The notes: a model not told the origin generated them from the sequence alone. A stretch of 64,000 nucleotides of DNA from Adiantum capillus-veneris (GCA_014529385.2 CM043943.1:151628092-151692091); one strand, 5' to 3'. Counted from the first letter of the stretch, positions 11,155-23,613 are shown. Numbers and translations: made by a program.

Positions 11155-12477
11155 GTGAACCAAGAAAAAGCTCTTAAGTCCAGAAATCATGTCTACCCTA
11201 GATTCAAACGCAGCTTACAAATGGATCTTCCAAACTTGCAATTGATAAAGACCCATCTTGTTAAGAGAGTTTGGATGATTGGTCATGAGAGTGAAGGACT
11301 ATATAGATACATTGACGACAATGAGGTCAATCTTTATAGGTGCTCAGATCCATACCTAGAAGAGATAACGGATTACAAGCTCTTATATGTCTACACATAT
11401 GGAGTCGACTGTCAATGGAGATCTATAGTTGTAGACAAGTATGGACGAGAATACAGAGTTGTAGAAAGCACAAATCCACAGACTGTACTAGAAAGAGGTG
11501 GATATTTGGTCAATGAAGGACCACAAATGCCTCCACCAAACACGAGAATTCCTATAGGAATTCCAAGAAGAGAGCCACCAGGATTCCCTTCAAGAGCGAT
11601 AACGAGAGAAGGATTGGGAGAGTCTCTGGTTATACTTGTAGACAATCGACGAGTTAGACCATCCCAAGTCCAGAAATCGGTAAACAGAAAATACTCCAGA
11701 GATAAAGATCCGAGAGATCACGTAACGGCTTTTAGAAGAGAGATTAGAGCAGAGGAAGTTTCAGATTTTGCGACACAGTTTGCGGGATTTTGATTGACTC
11801 TAGAAGATGATGCAGCTACATGGTTCGATTCGGTGGAAAAATGGGATTTTGAGAACCTATATGAGCTGTTTGAGGAGTTTATTGAAGAATTCTCGCCAAA
11901 AGGCATTGCTCACGACACGGTCTTGCAAATCCATAGATTCAAACAGAAAGAGAATGAATCAGTACGCAAAGCATCATTACGGCTCAAGAGATATGTTAAG
12001 CTCTATCCGAGAGCGGAATTACCTACACAAGCACGACTGATGCTGATCTTTATCCAGGGAATGAGACATGCGGGCCTTCAGAAGAATCTGCATATGATAA
12101 GGAGGATGACGCTAAACGAGTTGATCAAAGAAGCTCTTTATCTAGTGGATAACTGTGAGGCATACAAAGAAACGGACTTAAAGAGTCAACGAGATGACAC
12201 ATCCTCTCAGCACAGTGTTTCACAGATAAGTGAGTCCATTGCCAAGCTAACGGCACCTATTGATCAAGAAAAGCTTATCGACAACTTGGTCAAGAGGTTG
12301 ATTCCTCTTGTAAGGTCTGATTCGGGAGAGCCGAAGTGGTGTGAAATTGAGAGAAAATGGACGAACCATACGGGGGAAGAGTGCTATTATAGCAGTTACG
12401 GGGAATGCGCCAAGACCAGTAGGAGTTTTAAGGCCACAGCTTGTCTTAGGACAACAACCTCCGCTGCCAGGTGCTAG
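11155..12477 (+). pseudogene. Retrotransposon gag (capsid region), interrupted
   Basis: This encodes a gag-type structural protein that would package element RNA. The frame opens after a TAA at 11146. The first ATG is at 11221; a GTG at 11155 is less likely as a start. The classic retrotransposon-gag block is clear from about 11800 to 12170: DDAATWFDSV, then FxEEFIEEFSPKG, then VRKASLRLKRYVKLYP and LNELIKEALYLVDNCE. A single TGA at 11791-11793 splits the frame just before the ATWF block, while the reading frame continues intact on both sides. A frameshift around 12400 moves the coding potential to another frame up to 12574. Readthrough of the lone TGA is conceivable but the later frameshift favours decay. 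Confidence 0.75.
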
Positions 12478-12595
12478 AATGCAGATAGACATGAGATACA
12501 TGCCAATGATGGAAGCATCAAATAAACCAACGCCAGTACCAGCTACAATGTGGTATAGCAATCAAAGTGAGTAATACCCTTCGGAGCAACAAAAT

Positions 12596-13684
12596 GTGAG
12601 ACAAACACATGGAGTGGTGAGGCTGGTACAACCTCCACCTCCTGGGTTTCAGTCGAAAGAAAGAAGGTATGAAATGGACGAAAGGACATCGCGATTCATT
12701 GCAAATAGTGGCTTGTCTAGGTCAAAGCTTGCTTATAGCCAAGAGGAAATGCTAAAAGAATCTCCTCAACCAGAAATAGAGTGTCACAAAAGTCGTGACA
12801 ACCACTTGGTCAAACAATGTCCTCATACGGAGATCACTGAAGTTAATGCCTATTGTCTTGAGTGTGGCATCTCTCACTTGATCCCCGATTTCCCGAAAAA
12901 ACCAAACCAAATCAGAAAAATCACGACAAATGTATTAGGGATTGTTCAGCTACCTAGTAGCTCAGAAAATGAAAATGTTGTACCAGTTCAAGTAGTTACG
13001 AGAGCACAAGCTCAAAAGAAAGCTGATGAGAATCCAGAGACAAAGAACACGGAAAGTGACACGAGTCCAAAGACAAATGATGGACCAAAGACAGACGCAC
13101 CTAGTCAGAAAACCAAGAGCAAACGAAATAGTTGGAAAGCTAGAAAGACTAGGATGAAAGCACGCAGGGAACGAGAGCAAAAATCCCTAGCTGAGAAGCT
13201 TACGGAAGCTGAGGAGAAGATAAAACAACATGAGGAAAAGGAGGCACTTTCTCTTACACAGATGGTTAAACCTCTAGAAGAACCATCCACTGATGAGAAA
13301 CCGAGAAGTGCTAGTTCAGGAGGATTTGTGTTGGCAGAGAAGGTTAACGAGACATTAGATGCCCTCTTGAAAGCCTATGATGTGATGCTAAAAAACAACC
13401 AAACCCAAGAACACAGGTGGATGACATATCCCTATGCGGAACTAGAAAAGCAAAGGTTTGAAATGTGCCATAAAATGATTCAAACAGCCCAAGCTTTACT
13501 AGAACCACCAGTTGCAAAACCTGAGGATGTGATCCGTGTCATGCCTACACAAGTAATCCCACCAAACCAGGAACTAAAAGAGCCAGATTCTAGTCATGAG
13601 CACAGACCAAACCTCAAAGACCCAGCACTAGAACCAAGGATAGTACTGAATACCACGGATAACTCTGCCGAGGGATTTCACTAA
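12596..13684 (+). pseudogene. Gag-pro spacer region with degenerate zinc-knuckle-like groups
   Basis: An open frame of about 362 codons lies directly downstream of gag. Near its start it has ECHKSRDNHLVKQCP and YCLECGISHLIPDFP, two cysteine/histidine groups that resemble nucleic-acid-binding knuckles with lost or displaced ligands. A long, highly charged middle (KTKSKRNSWKARKTRMKAR, then a glutamate/lysine-rich segment that should form a coiled coil) follows, then a proline-rich end. The position between gag and protease suggests it belongs to the same polyprotein. It is closed by a TAA at 13682, and a further short frame at 13727-13945 probably continues it. Confidence 0.55.
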
Positions 13685-14089
13685 GCTATACCTGAGGATT
13701 GTAAAGAGATAGATGGTCTTGACGAATTGTGGAAACAAGTCAGAGAGGCCAATGAAGCCGATGACCTAAGAAGACAAGTAGACAAGACTGGTGATGAACG
13801 AGGAGTGTTTCTACCACCAATAGAGGAATTTGAGATTAGATCTCAAATGAATCTAAACGTGCGATCGTATTGGGGCGACAAAGGATCTGTACAATCTATG
13901 GATAGTCAACCCCATTTGCTAAGAACACTACCATCCTACATGTGAGAGTACGAGACCAAGTTAGATGTGGTTGCAGTCCCATCATAGAGACTGTCTCCCA
14001 ACAAATTAGCCATCGGGCTAGTAGATATTCTATCTACCCCAGTCACTTGTACAATAATGTTAGCCTAGTTACTCACAATAAGACCAAAC

Positions 14090-15511
14090 ATGTGGGCTAA
14101 TGTGGATAAATGTCTAGAGAAATTTGGTGTAAAAACCCCAATGACTCAAATTGCGGAAGGCATCAAAGAGCTTGAAATGCCTCAACTAAATACTAGGCTA
14201 GTGCCATTAAACAAGGTAGGCGAGTATTACGAGGGAGAAGAGGGAAACACCACCCTTCCTGTGGAATTCAATGGTGTAAAAACCATGGCAATCCTTGATA
14301 GTGGAGCTGGTGTGGCCATTGAAACCAAAGAGGTTTGGAAAAAATGGGAAAAACCTGCCTTGATATCCACACGAATGACCCTGCAGCTTGTAGACGAACA
14401 CAAGGAAAAGCCCCTAGGACTGCTAGAAAAAGTACTTATTACTTCGTGTGGCATTGAATATGAACACACTTTTGCTGTTGTTGACTTTGGCAAGAAGAAC
14501 AACTATGACATCATTCTGGGAAGACCATTCATGCAACGATTGAAAATGGTCCAAGGTTGGGGCTATGACCATATATACCTGAGACATATGGAAACCATAA
14601 CAAAGATAAACTTGAAGGACCATAGCTATAGGGATGTGAGGAGAACACCGGTTGAGGAGTTTGATTCCGCCTTAGTAGCAGGATCAGAACTTCCAGCTAG
14701 GTTAGGTAAGCCTAAAGACCTGTGGATGTGTGGGGCTTCACAATGTGGTAGCTTGAAACGTGAGGAATGTATCCTAGAGCGGGTTATAGAGGATAAGGAC
14801 TATATCCAAGAACCATTTCTTGAAGAAGAGTTAGAGCCTTTTGGATGGGAACACATCTTGGCTACTCTGGACGTGTGCACCGTGGAGGATGCTCCCACAA
14901 CAAAGTTTTGTGATGAAAATGGCTATGATGTCGTTCCTTATTTTGCAGTGAGTGTAATCCAGGAAAACGAAGAGATCCAGACATCAACAAGCTCTCGAAA
15001 TAAGGAACAAACAAAGAAATGTCGAGAATCAAAAGATGAAGAAAACGACGAGTTCTATGACTCTGTAGAACACTTCGAGCTTCAAGAAGATCAACGACCC
15101 GGGAATCAATGTCATCGCTACACGAATAAAGTGCATCAAAAGTGGATTCCAAAGTCCTCGGTGAAGACACAGCCACCACAAGCATCCTCATACATGGATC
15201 CTAATAAGGATACAAAGACTCAGCTAGGAGGAATACGACCAGAGCAACTAGTTAACAATGCTTTAATCAATGGGCTACAGAAGTCCTCTAAGAAACTACC
15301 ACCCAAGAGCAAACAAACAGTAACTTTCCACTACCAGGAAAGAAATCAAGGGAAAGTACAAGAAGTCAACCTTGCTGAGGATAGTAGCGATAGTGATGAA
15401 TCTTACAACATCCCTTATCATCAACTCAGGCCTTCACTATCACCAACCCCTTCAGCAACAACCATGACAGGTCAAAAGAACAGGACAACAAGTCAAAGCC
15501 AAAAAGCTTGA
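14090..15511 (+). pseudogene. Retropepsin-type aspartic protease with C-terminal extension
   Basis: Retropepsins cleave the gag-pol polyprotein. The catalytic motif AILDSGAGVAI lies about 65 residues into the frame, and the partner glycine-rich motif YDIILGRPFM follows about 75 residues later, the correct spacing for a gypsy-type protease. The 473-codon frame continues with an acidic, serine-rich tail of no recognised domain. After the stop, translated sequence to about 15750 still has repeated (V/I)W(I/A)PK blocks, so the original frame was probably longer. No reverse transcriptase follows. The domain call is firm; whether the frame is still functional is unknown. Confidence 0.75.
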
Positions 15512-15760
15512 CAAATATGGATACCAAAAATCCAGATCGTCCAAAAACAGATATGGATCAAGAAGACAAAGATCTCTAATGACAAATCACAAGATCCAAC
15601 ACCAAAACAAAAACAAGGAAAACGTGCACGAACGGGTAAGAATATCACAAAGTCGCAAGCTTTCACAACTCAGGTTTGGGCTCCAAAGAAGTTGATTCAA
15701 GCACAAAAAAGTCAGGAATTCATTTGGATTCCAAAACAACCACAAGGTCATCTATTTTTT

Positions 15761-16123
15761 TTATTTATTTTAGTTATTTTATAAAATTATTATTAATTAC
15801 AACAAAATATCACAATTGGACAATACATTGAGCCAAAAAAAGATTGATAATTTCATTTACATAAGTGGAATCACAATTGGGGGAGGTATTGAGCCAAAAA
15901 ATGATAGGTATTGCATTTACATAAAGGGCAAAAAAAGCCCGCGTGTACAAAATAGAGTATATTCATGTGGGATAGGGCAAACGGAGCCCGTGTATACAAA
16001 ATAGAGGATGCTCATGAGGGAGTTGGCGGCATTTCATGTGGAGCTCCTTGACTCTGCAAAACCATAAAAAAGAAACAATTAACACTTTGTTATTTAATAT
16101 TTGATATAAAATCAACAATTTGA
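15761..16123. other. AT-rich junction with a short tandem repeat
   Basis: A block TCACAATTGG...ATTGAGCCAAAAAA followed by TTGCATTTACATAA occurs twice (about 15810-15865 and 15870-15925), and GCCCGTGTATACAAAATAGAG occurs twice (about 15935 and 15985). It may be the 3' untranslated part of the minus-strand gene that follows. The left terminus of the CACTA element was not found here. Confidence 0.5.
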
Positions 16124-17510
16124 TTATTTAGATAAGATTAAACTTACATGTTGCAGACTTCTGCACGCATTTTCGAACTCCTCTCGAGAGATCATTTGAT
16201 TTTCAAACAACCAACACCAAGTTTGATACTCGGTATGGTTCTCTCTATATCTCTGCACTTCTCTGGTCGGGCGACTCATGGTAATGTTATACTGACAAAA
16301 AATAGAAACCAATTAATTAAATGAAAAACATTAGATTTTTTACAATAAAACTAATATTTTTACTTACATATTTGTCTTTCCAAGCCGTTTTTCCTCCCGA
16401 ACCATAATGCGTAGGAGTCTGATGGGATCTGGCCTCAACTTGACGCGTATACATCCTCGCACCGGCTGCCCTTTCGTCCTCTTTCTCGCCCATAGCGGTC
16501 TCCCACTCCACATCATGGACATTTCCTGGCCGATAGCTATGCTCTAGAGACTCCATTGTCTTCTTTGCCGCTCTCCTCACACTAGATTTTTTGTTCTTCA
16601 GAAATGTTTTGACATGCTCTTGCAACCATTGCCTTGAGAATTGTTGCCCCTTAGGGTTGGGGAAACGCATGTGCATGGTTGTCTCTATATATGTGAGGTT
16701 TGTAGGGATCTTGCTGATCAAATTTGAGAAAACAATTTATATATGTGGAGTGGATTAATTGGTTGACGTGTGTGCGGAATCTCCTGCCCTGTGCTGTCCC
16801 GAGATCCACCATACCTCCTCATGAACCTGGTAGTATAACCCGCGAGCATATGGTGAAGGCATGTCATGGTCCTCATCTTTTGCTGGAGCAGGTAGCGGTG
16901 ACTCTGGAGGAGAATCTGTAGTACTTCCCCCCCCCCCCCCCCCAAAACAACAACTAGCTCCGCTCCCTCGTCGAGATCGACCGGCGCTAGCGCGCGAGCT
17001 GCCCTTACGTTGACTGCCAGAAGAGCGCCGACGTGAATCTGGGACAGAAAGTGGGATAGGTGATGGATAGGTGGACGCCCGTGGCATCAGACCCTGTGGC
17101 GTCGCACCCAACGGCGTTGGACCCTGGGACGTTGGACCCTGTGAAGGAAAAGTTTAACCTCGAGCTGTAGCTGGAAAACTCTGTAGGTATGGAGTGCCAC
17201 CAGTTGGAGTAGAGACCTCTGATAATCCAAAAGCTGCTAGTTGCGCCGGTGAATAGCGTTGTGTAAGGGTCTGCTGTGAACCTAACCACTCAGCCCAAAG
17301 ACGCAATGCCCTCTCCACATCTGGATCGGTCACAGGTATGGCAGTGGACCCACCTAGAGCGTTCCGAAACCAGCCGAACCCGGATGATGACTGCTGAGGT
17401 GACGGCTGTGAATGATAGGCAGAGAGAGCGTCGGGATATGACATCCCGTCTGCCATGAAATCCTCAATGCTGCGAAAGCATGATGTGGAAGAAGAAGACA
17501 TGGTCTGCAT
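16124..17510 (-). CDS. Second gene of the CACTA element (accessory protein, unassigned)
   Basis: Four minus-strand open blocks run from an ATG at 17510 towards 16124: a Ser/Pro/Gln-rich N-terminal part (17510-17154), a basic arginine/serine/glycine-rich part (17111-16755), a block with RFPNPKGQQFSRQWLQEHVKTF-like text and many charged residues (about 16721-16385), and a C-terminal block (16300-16150) with TREVQRYRENHTEYQTWCWLFE. Breaks between blocks look like introns. The head-to-head arrangement with the TNP2 gene suggests the second, DNA-binding protein that CACTA elements carry, but I see no diagnostic motif. A run of C (16927-16943, glycine codons) lies inside the second block and may have altered the frame. 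Confidence 0.5.
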
Positions 17511-17820
17511 TTATTACGACAAAGATTAAACTAGGGTATAAAATTTGAATATATGATTAAAAATTTACACATTGATTTTTTTCAAACATTGGATTCTCTA
17601 TAGTATCCAATGTGTGTCTACAACCTATAAAAGAGTCTTGCAAAGCCTCGAGTACTAATAAGATATTAGTGTGTGTATTGACTAATAAGAGACTATTGTG
17701 TTTATGATTAGTGTGATCGATTGCGTGATCACTTGGACGGTCATTGGGGCCTAATATGTCACCTACGACTTAATCATGGAGGTATGTTTCTGTTTTTGTG
17801 TTGATTGTTGTTTAATTTAA

Positions 17821-18505
17821 CATAATTAGTGTGTGTTTTAGTGTTGTCTTGTTTAATTGGCTTGTGCACACACTAATTAGTGTGTGTTAACACACACTAA
17901 TTAGTGTCTGCATTGGCTTGTGCACACACTAATTAGTGTGTGCATTAGATTGTGCACACGCTAATTAGTGTGTGTTAACATACACTAATTAGTGTGTGCA
18001 TTGGCCAATTCCATTGGTCAATGCACACACTAATCACACACTAAATAGTGTGTGTATTGACCAATCACATTGGCCAATGCACACACTAATCACATATACT
18101 AAATAATGTGTGTATTGGCCAATCCAATTGACCAATGCACACACTAATCCAAAACTAATTAATGTGAGCATTGACCAATCACATTGGCCAATGCACACAC
18201 TAATAGCACACTAATTAGTGTGTACATTGACCAATCACATTGGTCAATGCACACACTAATCACACACAAATTAGTGTGTGTTAATGAGCACTAATTAGTG
18301 TGTGCATTGACCAATCACATTGGCCAATGCACACACTAATCACACACTAATTAGTGTGTGCATTGACCAATCACATTGGCCAATGCACACACTAATAACA
18401 CGCTAATTAGTGTGTGTATTGACCAATCACATTGGTCAATGCACACACTAATCACACACTAATTAGTGTGTGTTAACACACACTAATTAGTGTGTGCATG
18501 GCCAA
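17821..18505. repeat. Two-palindrome satellite between the divergent CACTA genes
   Basis: Units of about 60 bp alternate two palindromes: CACACACTAATTAGTGTGTG and CCAATCACATTGG-like (TTGACCAATCACATTGGCCAA). At least ten units occur between 17870 and 18500. The array sits in the intergenic region from which both transposon genes are read outward. Confidence 0.9.
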
Positions 18506-18599
18506 TCCCAAATTTAACATATTAAGTTATGCAAGTAATAAAATCTAACAAGTTTAGATTTTGCAAGTAACTAATAATTAACAAATTTAAGTTTTGGTG

Positions 18600-18735
18600 T
18601 GTCTTTACTTACACTAATTAGTGTGTGTAATTAGTGTGTGCGTATGCATGTGTATGCATGTGTGTGCATGCGTGTGTATGAGTGTATGCATGTGTGTATG
18701 CGTGTGTGTGTATGCATGTGTGTGTATACGTGTGA
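18600..18735. repeat. TG/CATG-rich low-complexity tract
   Basis: Irregular TGTGTATG/TGCATG repeats adjoin the palindromic satellite. Confidence 0.85.
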
Positions 18736-18969
18736 AAAAATCAAAAAACATAACAACAAAACTTACATGGAATTGAAGCACTTGTTGGGAGAGGGTAGGA
18801 GAGTGGAAGAGTAGAGATGGTGGAGAGTAGAAGAGTAGAGATGGAGGTAGAGCTCAAGGTTGTGAGGTTTGCGCTCTCGGCTTCTGTGGAGAAGACGATG
18901 AAATTCGAATTTTAGGGCCTTGAACTTCGCGGGGCACGCGGGTGTCCCTATTTATAAAAAAATTTGAAA

Positions 18970-19015
18970 TTTGATTTGCCGCTCCTATTACCGCGAGCAT
19001 TACCGCGTATATTAC
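18970..19015. promoter_or_regulatory. ATTACCGCG motif cluster upstream of the transposase gene
   Basis: Three ATTACCGCG motifs lie within 45 bp, the inverse of the GCGGTAAT motif repeated near the right terminus. In CACTA elements such subterminal motifs are transposase-binding sites; that role here is inferred. Confidence 0.5.
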
Positions 19016-19248
19016 CGCGGCGCAAATTCAGGCCAAATAAACAGATGGCCACGTTCTGACATTATTACTATTGATCCTCGCAATCTATTGGTACTATGTT
19101 TTTTATAAAATATATATAAAATGAAAGTATTTCTAGTACTTTGAAATTGACATTTTTACCTAAATGGTTAATTTTTACTTTTTATTGATATTTTATTAAC
19201 ATTCTTTGGTAATTTGATTTTAATTAGTGTATGTAATTTATTAATGTA

Positions 19249-22200
19249 GGTTGCTTGGGATGATTTTGGCCCGTCCACTGAACCGGATAGATCACGGTGG
19301 TTGGTCGAGCGATTACCATGCCCATGTGTGCGGTGCAAATGCGCCATTGCTCGACTTCGACGGATATGCTTGAGCCATGTAGAAGATTATGGACTATGGG
19401 ACGATCCTCGCAAGCGTGCACGGATGGAAACAAACGATCCGTGAATTGTTGCGGCTATTGACGTCACCCCACATTGGCGTGTGGTTGGTGGAGGAGGGGA
19501 AAGGAAGGTGGAAGAGCGCATGCGTCAGGAATCCATTAGAGAGGGAGGAAGCACATCAAATCAGCCAAGTACTGCTGCTCTCTCTTATCCGAGTGACCAC
19601 ATCCCATCTCCTTACGTGGATGCAGAAGACGACCATTTGCATAAAATGGTTGAGGATCTCTTTGCACGAGAGGAGGAGCATGAACCAGAGTGTGCATGCG
19701 AAGAAGCTTCCGAGCGAACGAGGAGTGAGCTACTCGATTCGGCACACACCGCACTATATGATAGATGCTCTTACCCCATTTTAAGGGCTTCTGTCGAAGT
19801 CCTTAACCTTCAGGCGATGTTTGGATGGAGCAATGCTAGTGTCGACGCACTTTTGAGGTATGTTTACAGATTGTGAAAGATGCTTGTGGAGTGCATAAAT
19901 TAGAATCTAATGTACTTTCTTCTTGTGATAGGTTGCTAGGAAAGATGCTGCCAGGAGGCAATCACATGCCAGAGAATAGACGAAAAGCCCGCGAAGTGGT
20001 GACTGCATTAGGGATGGATTATGATCGCATTCATGCTTGCGTGAACGATTGTGTGCTCTTTCGTAATGAGCATGCCGATTGTGACGCATGTCCATCGTGC
20101 GGGGAGCCTAGGTTCAAAGAAGGAATGTAGAGCAACAGAATTCCACGTAAAGTTTTGAGGCATTTTCCACTCATCCCTCGCATCCAACACATGTTTAGAT
20201 CGAAGGGTACGAGCGAGCTTTTGAGTTGGCATGCAAAAAACCGCTCCACAGATGGTATTATGAGAGTGCCAACTGACTCACCAGCGTGGAAGCACATAGA
20301 GGACACATGGCCAGAGTTCAGGGATGAGCCTCGTCACTTGAGGATTGGGTTAGCTAGTGATGGAGTGAATCCATTTGGGCACCGCTCTACTTCATGGAGC
20401 ACTTGGCCGGTGGTTGTTGTAAACTACAATATTCCGCCTTGGGAGGCAACAAAAAAGGGAAACATTTTACTATCACTTCTCATTCCAGGAAAGCACAAGG
20501 TAAAAAACATGGATGTATATCTGCAATCTCTTATTGATGAGCTTCAAGAACTATGGAGAGGCATAGATGTCATTGACATTTCACGGCCACCACGAGACCG
20601 CAATGCCGTCATCAAGTGCATCCTCATGTGGACCATGCATGATTACCCAGGATTTGGAGAGGTATCTGGTAAGTATGCACATGTTAATTGTACTCTTTGC
20701 TTTAGGTTTATCATCTTATGTGTAACGTTTGTTTACCTCTTGGAAGGATTGGCAACATCTGGACATAGTGCGTGTCCCACTTGTGGCCCTTCCCTTGTGA
20801 CAGAGAGACCTCCTCTGCTTGGGAAGGTGATCTATCCCAACAACCATCGCTTCCTACCTCCTTCACATCGTAGATATGCTCCCCCTATCAATGGAGTGCA
20901 GCCATTCCATTGGAACATGGCTGATTGGGTGAAGCATTGGGAGGAGCATCATGGTACCTCACTGCCTCCCAATGGGTTGCCAAAGGGTATGTCGAGATAC
21001 TCAATCTTCTTGTCGCTCCCCTATTGGGCTTCGTTGAAAATTCAGCACTTATTGGACTCTATGCATGTATTCAAAAATGTTGGGCAAGCTATATGGAATC
21101 ACATAATTGGCAAGAAGGATTCATTGGGTGCTAGGGAAGATTTAAGAGCCATTAGACGTCTCCCCCCTTCAGCCACGCCCCGCATGGGGGAGCGGGGAAA
21201 GATGATTCTCCCAAAAGCACCGTGGATAATGTCAAAGGCAGACCAAGAGCGGACAAAGCAAGTTATTGCATCCATCAGAACTCCAACGGGATATATGCGG
21301 TCACTCAAAGGTGCTTTCACAAAAACCAAAAAGGGTGGCTCCACTCAATTGTATGGATTGAAATCCCATGATTGGCATAAAATCCTTCAAGTAAGAGTAG
21401 AACAATTTTTGGTGTCTATGTGTCCTTATATATAGGTTGACATTCACTAAGATGTTTTATTGCTTGTAGTTTGTACTTCCCATAACTATTAGTGGTTATG
21501 GGGACACTAAGGTGAAGGCTGCAATATTCAAAGTGGGTGAGATTGTGAGGTAATGGGTTTTATTCAAGTACTATATCATGTTGTGCATGCATGAACTTTG
21601 GAAATTTTTTTCATCTACTATATAACGTTTGCCCTGTAGATTTGTGAGCTCCAAGGAGATAGAAGTAGAAGCCATACCAGTAGCCCATCAGCTAGCAGTA
21701 GAGGCAGTTTGTGCTATTGAGGATGCATTCCCACGTACAATCCTTGTTAGCCAAATACACCTATTGCTTCACCTTGTTGAGGAGATTGCCATTTGTGGGG
21801 TGGTTCACTCTAGATGGATGTTCTTCTTGGAGAGATTCTTGAAGACTTTAAAGGATTTTGTTAGATTGAGGTCACAACCGGAGGTATGCAAAACAAATAC
21901 AATATAGATAGCATTTAAACGCTATGGAGTTACTAATAAATATATGTGGTTTTAATGTTTTTAGGCGAGCATGGCAGAAGGTTGGGTGGTGCAAGAGGCA
22001 TTTGTGTATGTCTCACAGTATCTCATCACAGTGGATCCATCATTGCGTCGTTTGTGGAGTGAAGAAGAGGATCCTAGAAAGCACTCAACCATTCCCAGTG
22101 GAAAAGGCTCACTCTTGGTCATGGATAGAGAGTTTCATGCCATAGTCAACAACTACTCTTTACTCAATGCCACTATCATGACCAAATGAGTCAATATGTA

Positions 22201-23218
22201 CTTGGAAGCCCGCGCAGCTAGAGAAAGGGATAGAGATGCATGGAAGCGGTCCCATGGAGGTAGACGTGCACCTCCTTTTCTTAAAGATCTTGCAAATTAT
22301 CCTGACTTGATTCAAGTAGAGTGGATCCATAATGCCATGACCAATGCCAAAGCACAAGGAGAACAAATAAGCCCTAAAGAATGGGAGTATGCGCGAGGAT
22401 GCTTGCGCAAGGTGAGTGTGTATATGTTATGTATGCATGTATGCAAATCACTTAATGAAATGCGATGTAACCTCTTATGCATTGTGATTGTAGGTCTCAT
22501 TTTCAACTCCATTTGGTCCGAAGGCCGACATTTTTGCATCCGCAAGATAGATGAGCGTCAGACCACTAATGATTGTGGCGTGATGGGAAACTTTGACATA
22601 ACAACAGATGAGGTCAGATATTGTGGTACTATAGAGAGAATAATCAAAGTGGATTTCAGATCTTTTCACAAAATCCTTATAGAGTGTCGATGGTTTGCGG
22701 GTGAGGTCAAAAGACATGAAAATGGGCTCATTATGGTGGATTCCACCCAATTCCATCGGGGAAAAACTGACAACTTGGTGTATTCTAGTAGTTGCGAGCA
22801 AGTAATTTAGGCTATGTGCAATTAACTTAAATTAAAAATTTAAGTTATGTATATCAGCTTATTCTTAGTGTGTGACGTACAGGTCTTTTATGTGCCATGT
22901 ATATTTCAAAGAAGACTTTGGTATGTCATTCCAGTCACGCCGCGGGGTAGATCTATCTTTCCAGAGACGGACATTGAGCCAGTAATTGATCCCATCATAC
23001 CATCACAACAAGATGCAGAGGAAGATGTAGTAGAAGTTGAAGAAGGTCAGCCAAGCCTCAGTCATCTTGAGGAGGAGGAAGAGGGAGAAAGCGATGATGA
23101 TTCTACAGGAGGTGATGGAGAGGAGGAAGAATCTCTAAATTTGTTTATTGATTTGAATACTATGGGTCTAAATATGGATCCTAGTGCTTGTAGACATCTT
23201 ATACAAGATGAGAATTAA
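19249..23218 (+). pseudogene. TNP2-type CACTA transposase, about nine exons, two stops
   Basis: The encoded transposase would cut the element out and reinsert it. An N-terminal block (from 19249) has CPCVRCKC and HVEDYGLWDD, a transposase-associated zinc-binding region. Then come YDRCSYPILRASVEVLNL, the TNP2 hallmark MDYDRIHACVNDCVLFRNE with CDACPSCGEPRFK (about 20020-20120), RHFPLIPRIQ, GLASDGVNPFG and DYPGFGEVSG. Next are a CPTC group, QPFHWNM, and MHVFKNVGQAIWNHIIG. The C-terminal part (22883-23218) starts QVFYV and ends in an acidic tail. GT-AG introns can be placed at about 19858, 20669, 21391, 21550, 21884, 22412 and 22802. An in-frame TAG at 20128 and TGA at 22187 interrupt it, so it is probably inactive unless supplied in trans. 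The start is not resolved. Confidence 0.85.
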
Positions 23219-23454
23219 GAAAACTCTCCATTCTTTTACTTGGTGTAGTATATGAATAATTTGCAAATGTTTCGTTATGTGCTTATGAATAGTATTTGTA
23301 ATGGTTTTGTTGTGAGTTCAATGATTTATGTATAGAATTTTTAGAGTGAAAGAGAGATTAAGTGAAGTGAGCAAGCATTCTTGAGAGTGTAGGAGTTGTA
23401 TTGGATTTAAATGGAAACCTGCGGGAGAGGGAGGGGGAAGGGGGTCCAGCCTGT

Positions 23455-23613
23455 CTTAGCGGTAATGTTTGTGGCAATAATCGCGGATATTTGCACGGTA
23501 ATATGTGCGGTAAAGTGCCGCTTATGCATCAAAACGATTCTCTCTCCTCATTTTGAATTCCTCTCTTGTTTTGCGGTAATGGCCCGCGGTAAACACCACG
23601 ATCTCTCATAGTG
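23455..23613. repeat. Right terminal region of the CACTA element
   Basis: GCGGTAAT/GCGGTAAA-type motifs occur about five times, ending in the terminus CTCTCATAGTG at 23613. The bases beyond (TTTGACG) would hold the 3-bp target duplication, which cannot be confirmed without the left end. Confidence 0.75.

Larger units (their letters stand above)
11146..15760 (+). mobile_element. Retroelement with gag and protease but no visible RT
   Basis: Three adjacent plus-strand blocks (gag, a charged spacer region with degenerate Cys/His groups, aspartic protease) form a gypsy-like gag-pro unit about 4.5 kb long. No reverse transcriptase, RNase H or integrase motif occurs before the CACTA element starts. 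This matches non-autonomous LTR elements that keep only gag-pro, or a copy truncated on its 3' side. Flanking LTRs were not found, so borders are approximate. Confidence 0.65.
16020..23613. mobile_element. CACTA (En/Spm-like) DNA transposon, left end not found
   Basis: The unit contains a TNP2-type transposase on the plus strand, a second gene on the minus strand, and a right terminus GATCTCTCATAGTG at 23600-23613 (TAGTG is the inverse of CACTA). Subterminal GCGGTAAT-like motifs crowd the last 160 bp, as is usual in this superfamily. Three ATTACCGCG motifs also occur at 18972-19010. The matching left end (CACTATGAGAGATC) was not found in the window, so the left border is arbitrary and the element is probably truncated. 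Both transposase genes are damaged or uncertain. Confidence 0.8.

Noticed and set aside
15425-15445. CACTATCACC as the left end of the CACTA element
   Set aside because: It lies inside the open frame of the gag-protease element and does not match the inverse of the right terminus CTCTCATAGTG.
11146-15760. Endogenous pararetrovirus (caulimovirid)
   Set aside because: No movement-protein or RT motif is present; gag and protease are of retrotransposon type.
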